Source of the DNA: Bacteroidota bacterium
GTDB lineage: Bacteria > Bacteroidota > Bacteroidia > Bacteroidales > 4484-276
Direction of reading: 5' to 3'
Length of the DNA stretch: 5,966 bases
NCBI GenBank assembly: GCA_013203545.1
Contig: JABMQA010000236.1
Location: 1 to 5,966, forward strand
The translations under genes were made by a program, and so were the position numbers. Each line of letters opens with the position of its first letter. Position 1 is the stretch's first letter. The notes beneath the pieces are model-generated. The model was not told the origin of the DNA and ran no database searches. It was given only the letters and a program-made list of their open reading frames with translations. Positions 1 through 5,966 of this stretch are shown here, piece after piece.

Positions 1-2229
1 AAGGGATGGACAAATCAAAACCTTTTTGGTTTTGAAAAGATTATCGACTTTTCCTATTCGGGCGATGGCCGGAACCTGATATTTTCAGCGGTTCAGAAGG
101 GACAGTCCGACCTGTTTACATACACCATTACATCGAGTAGTTATGAGCAACTTACCAACGACATTTATGATGATCTTTACCCGGGGTATATCGAGAATTC
201 AGGAAAGATAATTTTTAGTTCCAACAGGCCCGGCGATACTTTAACATTTGGCAATAGAACGATACCTGCACAGCTTGATTCGACCTACGATATTTTTATT
301 TTTAACCTGGCAACCCGGAGCCCGGTTCTGCGAAGGGTAACCAGAACGCCTATGGCCAACGAAATTCAACCCATGGAATATGGTAAAAACTATTTTGCTT
401 ACCTGAGTGATGGCAACGGTATTTATAATGAATACATTGGCCGGCTCGACAGTGCAGTTGCCTACGTTGACACAGCCGTCCATTATCGGTATTTTACACA
501 GTCGTTCCCCATTACAAATTACTCACGAAGCATCGTTGAACATCATATATCCCCCAGGGCCGGTATGAAAACCTGGATCATTTCCCAGGATATGTATGAT
601 TATCTCTATTATGATGACCTGTTATTGGTAAATAGCCTGCAGCCCGTTTCCCTCGAAAATACATATTACATGGATCAGTTGCAGGCAACGTTAGAAAAAG
701 ACACACAAAACTTATTTTTAGAAGATCAGATCATACCTGAAGAGGGGGCGGATGAGGTGCAACCATCCTCCCTGAGGCGAAAGAGTTTCAGAAATGTGAT
801 GAGGGACGATACCTTCTTTATCGATACCGGTACAATTGTGATGGGAGATGACGGGAAGATTGATATTGATAATTACAGGCTGGATAACCAGGGATTTGTG
901 GATTTTAATATGCCCGACAGCCTTAAATATTTACCCGACCGTTTCAAAGATATTAAGGATAAGGAAGAAAAGGGGTTTGTTCTTCCCAAACAGCGAAATT
1001 ACAATGTTGAATTTTCGATAAATCAACTGGTTACCCAGATCGACTTTTCCTACCTCAACCAAACCTATCAACCTTATGCCGTAGCACTTAGCCCCGGTGT
1101 TGATGCCAATATTGGAGGATTTGATGTAAAACCTGCTTATTCCGATCCGGGATTGAGCCCGACATTTAAGGTAGGGGTAACCGACCTTATGGAAAATTAC
1201 AGGATTATGGGCGGTGTCCGGCTTTCGCTGGATTTGATCAACAAGGAATATTTTGTAAATTATTCCAATTTAAAAAACCGTCTGGATAAGGAATTTGTGT
1301 TCCAGAGACGGTCGCTGGAAGAGACGGTTTATTCTGCTTTTGTTACGAGAACATTTACCAATGAAGGGTTCTTTATTGCTACATGGCCCTTCAACAGGGT
1401 TTTAAGGGTCAGGGGCACTGTCTTGTTCAGAAATGAAAATTATGTGTTTACCGGCCCTGACGAATTGTGGATCGCCTATCCAAATATTAACCAAAACTGG
1501 GGTGGGGCAAAGGCCCAGTTAATATATGATGACACGAAAAATCTTGGATTAAATCTTTATGAAGGCACCAGGTTTATGGTTTTTGGCGAATACAATCAGA
1601 TGATTGAGGAGGGCAACCGAAATTTGGTAGTGTTCGGATTTGATTTCAGAAACTATAAGCGGTTGCACAGGCAGTTTATCTGGGCCAACAGGATTGCCGG
1701 AAGCACAAACTTTGGGAAGGAAAGGCTGTTGTACTACATGGGTGGAACCGACAGCTGGATGATTCCCTCATTCGACCAGGAGACCCCGATGGATCATTCC
1801 ATGAACTGGATGTACCAGACTTTGGCCACCAACATGCGCGGATTTAACCAGAATGCCAGGAACGGAAACAATTTTATCCTTATTAATTCTGAATTCAGGC
1901 TGCCGGTATTCAGGTATTTGCTGAACAGGCCCCTGCAATCGGAATTTATGCACAATTTCCAGGTTGTTGCCTTTGGTGATGTAGGTACCGCTTGGAGCGG
2001 CTGGAATCCATACGATGAAAACAATGCCCTGTACACCAGGTATGAGAATTTTGGCCCGCTACGGATAAAGGTTCAATATGAAAAAGACCCCATCATTGGC
2101 GGGCTTGGCATTGGTGCGAGGACAAAACTGCTTGGGTACTTTATGAAGGCCGATCTTGCATGGGGTATCGAGGATGGTAAAATTAAGAAAACCCCGAAAT
2201 TTTATGTATCAATGAGTCTGGATTTTTAA
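1..2229 (+). CDS. TolB/PD40 beta-propeller protein with C-terminal Omp85-like outer-membrane barrel (5' partial)
   Basis: The frame is open from the first base, so this is the C-terminal 742 residues of a longer protein. The ATG at 352 is internal: clear propeller sequence lies upstream of it. Residues about 14-76 show TolB-type repeats (FSYSGDGRNLIFSA, GQSDLF, QLTND, then IIFSSNR), and further blade-like sequence continues to about 210 (FAYLSDGNGIYN). An acidic linker covers about 220-330. From about 335 to the end the sequence alternates like beta strands and carries Omp85/BamA hallmarks: MRGF followed by an N-x-E-x-R-x-P-V strand at 612-636, FGDVGTAWSG at 658-667, and a terminal strand ending SLDF with C-terminal Phe. 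Such fusions are common in Bacteroidota, often labelled TolB-like or PD40 proteins, with full lengths that I recall as about 1,000-1,100 residues. I infer an outer-membrane location, with the propeller probably periplasmic. The exact function is unknown, so no gene symbol is given. The signal peptide would lie outside the window. Confidence 0.85.
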   Translation, partial: KGWTNQNLFGFEKIIDFSYSGDGRNLIFSAVQKGQSDLFTYTITSSSYEQLTNDIYDDLYPGYIENSGKIIFSSNRPGDTLTFGNRTIPAQLDSTYDIFIFNLATRSPVLRRVTRTPMANEIQPMEYGKNYFAYLSDGNGIYNEYIGRLDSAVAYVDTAVHYRYFTQSFPITNYSRSIVEHHISPRAGMKTWIISQDMYDYLYYDDLLLVNSLQPVSLENTYYMDQLQATLEKDTQNLFLEDQIIPEEGADEVQPSSLRRKSFRNVMRDDTFFIDTGTIVMGDDGKIDIDNYRLDNQGFVDFNMPDSLKYLPDRFKDIKDKEEKGFVLPKQRNYNVEFSINQLVTQIDFSYLNQTYQPYAVALSPGVDANIGGFDVKPAYSDPGLSPTFKVGVTDLMENYRIMGGVRLSLDLINKEYFVNYSNLKNRLDKEFVFQRRSLEETVYSAFVTRTFTNEGFFIATWPFNRVLRVRGTVLFRNENYVFTGPDELWIAYPNINQNWGGAKAQLIYDDTKNLGLNLYEGTRFMVFGEYNQMIEEGNRNLVVFGFDFRNYKRLHRQFIWANRIAGSTNFGKERLLYYMGGTDSWMIPSFDQETPMDHSMNWMYQTLATNMRGFNQNARNGNNFILINSEFRLPVFRYLLNRPLQSEFMHNFQVVAFGDVGTAWSGWNPYDENNALYTRYENFGPLRIKVQYEKDPIIGGLGIGARTKLLGYFMKADLAWGIEDGKIKKTPKFYVSMSLDF

Positions 2230-2619
2230 TTGCTGTTAATATGTTTTTTATAAAACAGGTAGAATTAGCACCAAAAATTTGACGGTTAAAACCTACTGTA
2301 CAATATTTGGAAATTCAAACTGAGTTTTTCCACCAATGGAAGCCAATGCAAAACCCGCCACCTTTCCTTCTATTTATTATTGAATATCCTTAACGTTTCT
2401 AATGAGTTCAAATACATTAATTTATGGTGCTATTAACATGGTGTTGTTGATAAGAAATTTAAACAAAAGCATTAAAGAAACGTTTTGGATGTAAAAAAAA
2501 TTATTTTATAAATCCCGTGCCAAAATTGAGAAAAAATATTTTTTTATCACCAGTGTACTGTTATAAAATTTCAAGTCAGCAAGATAAGGTTTTCAACACT
2601 TGTTTTGTTAAAAAAATGA

Positions 2620-2652
2620 TTTGACTCTACCATTAATTTCATCGTATATTGC
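2620..2652 (+). promoter_or_regulatory. Probable Bacteroidota-type promoter for nrdJ
   Basis: TTTG at 2620-2623 is followed after 21 nt by TATATTGC at 2645-2652. This fits the Bacteroidota primary-sigma pattern (-33 TTTG, -7 TAnnTTTG) in the -33 element, in the spacing, and in four of the six fixed bases of the -7 element. Transcription would begin near 2657-2660, giving a leader of roughly 85-90 nt before the nrdJ start. It is the best candidate in the spacer, but AT-rich DNA gives chance matches. Confidence 0.4.
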
Positions 2653-2736
2653 ATCGGGCAAATTTACAATTTTTTATAAGTCAACTATTTTATTTTCAAA
2701 GTATAAGCAGTTAAAATTAGTAGAATTTACATTCAC

Positions 2737-2740
2737 GGAG
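2737..2740 (+). promoter_or_regulatory. Shine-Dalgarno-like site of nrdJ
   Basis: GGAG lies 5 nt before the ATG at 2746. This supports that start, which is also the first ATG after an in-frame TAA at 2704. The next in-frame Met is residue 85, already inside conserved NrdJ sequence, so no shorter ATG start is plausible. Many Bacteroidota genes lack such a site, so its presence helps but is not required. Confidence 0.5.
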
Positions 2741-2745
2741 AAATT

Positions 2746-5430
2746 ATGGAATACGACCTTTTTACTCAATTAGGGGAAAGTACGCCGATAGGGGTTGAAG
2801 AGCAAAAGCAGGGAAAGGATCAATACGAGCGGATCTACAAGGGGCGGGAAGCGCCAAAGGTTGACAGGTGTGAGGTTTATAAATCGAAGCCTGCAAAGGA
2901 AGTACAAAAGCACCCGCAAAAGATTTATTCACATAAGGAAGTGTTGGAAAAGTCGAAAGCGTATTTTAAGGGTGATGAACTTGCGGCTACGGTTTGGATG
3001 ACCAAGTACGCATTAAAAAACAGCAAGGGTGAATTATTCGAATTAACCCCTGATGATATGCATCGTCGCCTGGCCGGTGAATTGGCAAGGATAGAGATGA
3101 AATATCCCAACCCGGTTTCACAGGAGGATATTTACCAGGTATTGAAGGATTTTAAATATATCATTCCCCAGGGCAGCCCGATGGCCGGTATTGGGAACCA
3201 TCACCAGATATCATCGCTATCCAATTGTTTTGTGATCGGTAGCAACACGCCATCCGATTCATATGGTGGGATCATGAAAATTGATCAGGAACAGGTGCAG
3301 TTGATGAAACGACGCGGCGGGGTAGGTCACGACCTGTCACACATACGCCCGATCGGCAGCCCTGTGAAAAACAGCGCATTAACCTCCACGGGTATCGTTC
3401 CTTTTATGGAGCGTTATTCGAACTCAACACGTGAAGTGGCACAGGATGGAAGGCGCGGTGCCTTAATGTTATCAGTTTCGAGTAAACACCCCGATGCCGA
3501 GGACTTCATCGACGCAAAAATGGAGTTGGGAAAAGTAACCGGCGCCAATATTTCGGTAAAGATTGATGATGAATTTATGCAAGCCGTAAAAACCGGGGGC
3601 AAGTACACACAACAATTTCCAATCGAATCAGAGAATCCAACATTTAAAAAAACCATCGATGCCCGAACACTTTGGGATAAGCTTATCCATAATGCATGGA
3701 AATCAGCGGAACCCGGCATTCTTTTTTGGGATACGGTGATCCGCGAGTCGGTCCCCGATAGTTATGCTGACCAGGGATTCAAAACCGTATCAACCAATCC
3801 ATGTGGTGAAATACCTCTTTGTCCCTACGATAGTTGCCGCCTGTTAGCTATAAACCTGTATAGCTATGTTGAGAACCCTTTTACCGAAAAATCCGCTTTT
3901 AACACCGAACTCTTTCGCAGGCATGTTGCCATTGCCCAGCGTATGATGGATGATATCATCGACCTTGAGATCGAAAATATCGATGGCATTTTAAATAAAA
4001 TCGATTCGGATCCTGAAGAAGAGGAGACTAAATTGATAGAAAAGCGTTTGTGGGAAAAGATCCGTACAAAGACTTTGCAGGGCAGGCGTGTAGGTATTGG
4101 TATTACCGCTGAAGGTGATATGCTGGCTGCCCTGGGAAAGCGATATGGCGCCCAGGAATCAACAGATTTTTCGGTTGATGTTCATAAAATGCTTGCAACC
4201 GAGGCATACCGGTCATCTGTGAACCTTGCCAGGGAACGCGGACAGTTTAAAGTTTTTAACTATGAAAAGGAGAAAAACAATCCTTTCATTAAACGAATCG
4301 GGTTAGTTGACCCTGCCATCCTTGAAGATATGAAGAAGTATGGCCGGAGAAATATTGCCATGCTTACCATTGCCCCCACCGGTAGTGTGAGTATTTGTAC
4401 ACAAACATCCTCAGGGATTGAGCCCGTATTTCTGGTAAACTACAAGCGCAGAAGAAAAGTAAACCCCAACGACAAAAACGTAAAGATTTCGTTTACTGAT
4501 GACCAGGGGGATGCATGGGAGGAATTCAATGTATTTCATCCTAAATTTGTGGAGTGGCTCAGAATCAAAGGTTATAACACTGACGAGCTAAATAGTTGCA
4601 ACGACGATGAGATCCAGAAACTGGTTGAATTATCACCTTACCACGGCGCTACATCCAATGATATCGACTGGCTTGCCAAAGTGAAGATGCAGGGTGCCGT
4701 GCAGCAATGGGTTGATCATTCCATCAGCGTAACCGTTAACCTGCCAAAAGATGCCTCCGAAGACCTTGTTAGCCAGGTTTATCAAACCGCCTGGGAAAGC
4801 GGTTGTAAAGGTATGACGATTTATCGCGAAGGATCACGGTCGGGGGTTCTGGTTAAAAACAGCGACGAGAACAGTGACTTTATTGAGACCAATGCACCGA
4901 CAAGGCCGAAAAAACTCAAAGCCGATGTGGTACGTTTTAGCAATGATGGTGAAGATTGGGTAGCCGTAATTGGATTACTCAAAAACAGGCCTTACGAAAT
5001 TTTTACAGGTAAATCGAAAGGCTTTTTCCTGGCCGGTTGGATCAAGAGCGGATTTGTAATCAGGAATAAGGAAAACAGGAAAACCCGGTATGATTTTCAA
5101 TATATCGACTCAGAGGGGTACAAAATGACCTCCGAGGGATTGTCGCGGCAGTTTAATAAAGAATACTGGAATTATGCAAAGTTGATCTCGGGAATCCTAC
5201 GCCATGGCATGCCGCTGCCATATGTTGTAGAACTCATCGAAAACCTGATCCTTGACGACAGCAATTTAAATACCTGGAAAAACGGAGTTATCCGTGCATT
5301 GAAGCAGTACATTAAACCAGGTACCGTTGATAAAAAGGCCAAATGCCCCCAATGCGAATCTGTTGGAACAATGACCTTTACCGAAAGCTGCAAAACCTGT
5401 ACGAGTTGCGGATACAGTGGGTGTGAATAA
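2746..5430 (+). CDS. nrdJ: Adenosylcobalamin-dependent (class II) ribonucleoside-diphosphate reductase
   Basis: This cytoplasmic enzyme reduces ribonucleotides to deoxyribonucleotides for DNA synthesis, using adenosylcobalamin to make the active-site thiyl radical; unlike class I it needs no oxygen and no NrdB subunit. The 894-residue frame is intact. The conserved fold starts near residue 59 (IYSHKEVLEKSKAYFKGDELA). C161 (SNCFV) and C364 match the redox pair that reduces the ribose. NPCGEIPL at 351-358 supplies the active-site N351, the thiyl-radical C353 and E355. The APTGSVS loop at 543-549 binds substrate phosphate. Residues 720-860 form the C-terminal region typical of Bacteroidota NrdJ, and 867-893 is a cysteine-rich tail (CPQC, then C882, C885, C888, C893), presumably the zinc-ribbon/redox arm that re-reduces the active site. 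Residues 1-58 are a charged Lys/Glu-rich extension that I do not recognise; it is not an ATP-cone. No intein or frameshift is visible. A terminator follows 27 bp after the stop, so it is probably monocistronic. Confidence 0.97.
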   Translation: MEYDLFTQLGESTPIGVEEQKQGKDQYERIYKGREAPKVDRCEVYKSKPAKEVQKHPQKIYSHKEVLEKSKAYFKGDELAATVWMTKYALKNSKGELFELTPDDMHRRLAGELARIEMKYPNPVSQEDIYQVLKDFKYIIPQGSPMAGIGNHHQISSLSNCFVIGSNTPSDSYGGIMKIDQEQVQLMKRRGGVGHDLSHIRPIGSPVKNSALTSTGIVPFMERYSNSTREVAQDGRRGALMLSVSSKHPDAEDFIDAKMELGKVTGANISVKIDDEFMQAVKTGGKYTQQFPIESENPTFKKTIDARTLWDKLIHNAWKSAEPGILFWDTVIRESVPDSYADQGFKTVSTNPCGEIPLCPYDSCRLLAINLYSYVENPFTEKSAFNTELFRRHVAIAQRMMDDIIDLEIENIDGILNKIDSDPEEEETKLIEKRLWEKIRTKTLQGRRVGIGITAEGDMLAALGKRYGAQESTDFSVDVHKMLATEAYRSSVNLARERGQFKVFNYEKEKNNPFIKRIGLVDPAILEDMKKYGRRNIAMLTIAPTGSVSICTQTSSGIEPVFLVNYKRRRKVNPNDKNVKISFTDDQGDAWEEFNVFHPKFVEWLRIKGYNTDELNSCNDDEIQKLVELSPYHGATSNDIDWLAKVKMQGAVQQWVDHSISVTVNLPKDASEDLVSQVYQTAWESGCKGMTIYREGSRSGVLVKNSDENSDFIETNAPTRPKKLKADVVRFSNDGEDWVAVIGLLKNRPYEIFTGKSKGFFLAGWIKSGFVIRNKENRKTRYDFQYIDSEGYKMTSEGLSRQFNKEYWNYAKLISGILRHGMPLPYVVELIENLILDDSNLNTWKNGVIRALKQYIKPGTVDKKAKCPQCESVGTMTFTESCKTCTSCGYSGCE

Positions 5431-5457
5431 TTTTGGTTAATAAATGCCTTTTTTATG

Positions 5458-5503
5458 ATGAGGCTGTCAGGAAAGGATTTTTCAGGCAGCTTCATTTTTC
5501 TTT
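5458..5503 (+). terminator. Intrinsic terminator of nrdJ
   Basis: An 11-bp stem pairs 5458-5468 (ATGAGGCTGTC) with 5485-5495 (GGCAGCTTCAT), including two G-U pairs. Above an A-A mismatch the stem continues as 5470-5474 with 5479-5483, closing a GGAT loop. It is followed at once by TTTTCTTT. It begins 27 bp after the nrdJ stop codon. Confidence 0.85.
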
Positions 5504-5562
5504 CGCTTAAGTGAAACATTTTAAATAATATCCCCAAAACGACGGATTAATTCGATAGTTAT

Positions 5563-5580
5563 ATCCGGAAATAACCGGAT
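5563..5580. repeat. Small inverted repeat (hairpin)
   Basis: ATCCGG (5563-5568) and CCGGAT (5575-5580) form a perfect 6-bp stem around a 6-nt loop. A run of T begins only some 14 nt later, so it is not a good terminator. It shares a CCGG centre with the three larger palindromes downstream but is otherwise different in sequence. Confidence 0.5.
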
Positions 5581-5677
5581 GATGTACAATCTTCTTTTTT
5601 TATCATAAAATTTCGATGAAGGATTGCTTGAAAATTACATTATTTATGCATTATTATTTACCCATTAAAACTGCAAT

Positions 5678-5699
5678 TAACCCGGTACGGGTTGGATTA
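5678..5699 (+). repeat. REP-like palindromic repeat, copy 1
   Basis: The core AACCCGGTACGGGTT (5679-5693) folds as a 6-bp stem, AACCCG with CGGGTT, around a GTA triloop. The flanking T and G can add a wobble pair in RNA. The 3' flank GGATTA resembles that of copy 2 (TGATTA), and its first three bases match copy 3 (GGA, then ATA). Confidence 0.65.
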
Positions 5700-5730
5700 A
5701 TGTAGTACAAGAAGTCAACTGAAGGTATTA

Positions 5731-5752
5731 AAACCCAGTACGGGTTTGATTA
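5731..5752 (+). repeat. REP-like palindromic repeat, copy 2
   Basis: The core AACCCAGTACGGGTT (5732-5746) differs from copy 1 at one core base (G to A) and at the first flanking base; the downstream GATTA is shared. The outer pair is A-T here, giving AAACCC with GGGTTT. It lies in the same orientation as copy 1, 53 bp downstream. Confidence 0.6.
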
Positions 5753-5800
5753 TTCATTTTTCATTGAGCAATGCGGTTTTATAATGAAAAGGCTATTTGG

Positions 5801-5822
5801 TATTCCAACCCGTACCGGGTTG
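5801..5822 (-). repeat. REP-like palindromic repeat, copy 3 (inverted)
   Basis: Read on the minus strand, this copy contains AACCCGGTACGGGTTGGA (5821 down to 5804), identical over 18 bp to copy 1. The stem extends to 7 bp with a C-G outer pair (5806 with 5822). It is inverted relative to copies 1 and 2 and ends 28 bp from the group II intron junction. Confidence 0.65.
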
Positions 5823-5850
5823 TATGGCTTCTCGTTCAATCTGTGCACTA

Positions 5851-5926
5851 ATCGGGTAGGAAGCGGCTCACGCCGCTGTCCCCCCACACCACCTGGCATC
5901 CCGCAATTGCGGGACCAAGGCGGTTT
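5851..5926 (-). ncRNA. Group II intron domains V and VI (catalytic core and branch-point helix)
   Basis: Domain V on the minus strand pairs ACCGCCT (5924-5918) with AGGTGGT (5894-5888). The central C-G-C (5922-5920) includes a G-U pair, as expected of the catalytic triad. Then come a bulged T, a GG/CC pair, a two-base bulge TG on the 3' side, and an upper stem TCCCGC/GCGGGA with an AATT loop. Domain VI has a stem AGCGGC/GCCGCT with a GTGA (GNRA-type) loop. At its base a G-run (from 5886) pairs with CCTACCC, leaving one unpaired A, the likely branch point, 7 nt from the intron end. The CGC triad, rather than AGC, points to a class IIC-like intron. AATT instead of a GNRA loop in domain V is atypical. 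Confidence 0.75.
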
Positions 5927-5966
5927 CCATTAACTTTTTAAACCATCATTCTTATCTTTAAAGATT
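5851..5966 (-). mobile_element. 3' end of a group II intron (partial, continues off right edge)
   Basis: Group II introns are self-splicing ribozymes that move as retroelements with the help of an encoded reverse transcriptase/maturase. Read on the minus strand, domains V and VI lie at the left end of this segment and the intron ends ...CCTACCCGAT at 5851. The 3' exon then begins TAGTGCACAG, with the junction certain to about 1 nt. The element extends right of the window, so I cannot tell whether it is full length or a 3' fragment. Minus-strand frames from 5966 close at stops at 5930-5932, 5938-5940 and 5958-5960. One of these could be the maturase stop, but the 8-11 residues visible are too few to identify. 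The element faces the convergently oriented nrdJ and lies outside any gene seen here. Confidence 0.75.

Larger units (their letters stand above)
2230..2745. other. AT-rich intergenic spacer, no gene seen
   Basis: This 516-bp spacer separates the envelope gene from nrdJ. I see no protein-like reading frame and no tRNA or other known RNA. There is no convincing terminator right after the first gene; a 6-bp A/T-rich stem at 2242-2257 is too weak. A-rich and T-rich tracts are concentrated at 2490-2545, including a perfect 14-bp palindrome of A6-TA-T6 at 2531-2544, which may bend the DNA. I found no cobalamin-riboswitch core by eye. The probable nrdJ promoter lies at its right end. Confidence 0.7.
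5504..5850. other. Gene-free stretch rich in short palindromes
   Basis: Between the nrdJ terminator and the intron junction I see no coding potential and no known RNA family. The AT-rich background is broken by GC-rich palindromes, listed separately: one hairpin at 5563-5580 and three related repeats at 5678-5822. An 8-bp inverted repeat, TTTTCATT (5758-5765) with AATGAAAA (5783-5790), lies between the second and third repeat copies. This pattern is typical of extragenic repeat clusters, not of a promoter region. Confidence 0.6.

Noticed and set aside
2242..2257. Stem TGTTTT/AAAACA just after the first gene, considered as a terminator
   Set aside because: Only 6 bp with a single G-C pair and no T-run after it; too weak to call.
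2392..2484. 9-bp inverted repeat AACGTTTCT / AGAAACGTT about 75 bp apart
   Set aside because: In a 500-bp AT-rich spacer one such match is expected about half the time by chance, and neither arm extends.
3793..3840. Possible intein insertion at the conserved NrdJ active-site NPCGE region
   Set aside because: The active-site motif runs on without interruption, and the protein length is explained by the known domains plus the N-terminal extension.
5172..5537. 121-codon minus-strand reading frame overlapping the nrdJ end
   Set aside because: It overlaps the conserved nrdJ C-terminus and the terminator; it has no family resemblance and is a shadow frame.
5678..5822. CRISPR array from the repeated AACCCGGTACGGGTT motif
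   Set aside because: Only three copies, one inverted, with unequal spacing (53 and 75 bp) and no cas genes; this is a palindrome cluster, not an array.
5930..5965. Minus-strand tail IFKDKNDGLKS-stop as the end of the intron's maturase
   Set aside because: Eleven residues are too few to recognise, and another frame ends nearby (stop at 5938-5940); kept only as a possibility under the intron entry.

Overview
The window looks like chromosomal DNA of a member of the Bacteroidota, of a Bacteroidales/Marinilabiliales/Cytophagales type. The evidence is a TolB-propeller plus outer-membrane-barrel protein of a kind common in that phylum, a B12-dependent ribonucleotide reductase (NrdJ) whose sequence follows the Bacteroidota version almost block by block, a TTTG / TAnnTTTG-like promoter, and AT-rich spacers. 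No species can be named from the sequence alone.

Layout. (1) Positions 1-2229, plus strand: the last 742 residues of a large cell-envelope protein whose start lies left of the window. Blades of a TolB/PD40 beta-propeller lead through an acidic linker into an Omp85/BamA-like beta-barrel that ends in Phe. (2) Positions 2230-2745: a 516-bp AT-rich spacer with no convincing gene. It holds a probable nrdJ promoter near 2620-2652 and a Shine-Dalgarno-like GGAG just before the nrdJ start. No cobalamin riboswitch or NrdR box pair was recognised by eye. (3) Positions 2746-5430, plus strand: a complete, apparently intact nrdJ of 894 codons, with all catalytic cysteines and an N-terminal extension of about 58 residues. 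A strong intrinsic terminator follows at 5458-5503. (4) Positions 5504-5850: a gene-free stretch with a small hairpin and three copies of a REP-like palindrome (core AACCCGGTACGGGTT), two direct and one inverted. (5) Positions 5851-5966, minus strand: the 3' end of a bacterial group II intron (domains V and VI) running off the right edge.

The two proteins do unrelated jobs: an outer-membrane/envelope function, and synthesis of deoxyribonucleotides. The long spacer and the separate promoter suggest they are transcribed separately. The right-hand 400 bp is an accessory patch where a retroelement sits beside a cluster of short palindromes. The least explained signals are the palindrome cluster and its closeness to the group II intron junction; the two genes belong to known families.
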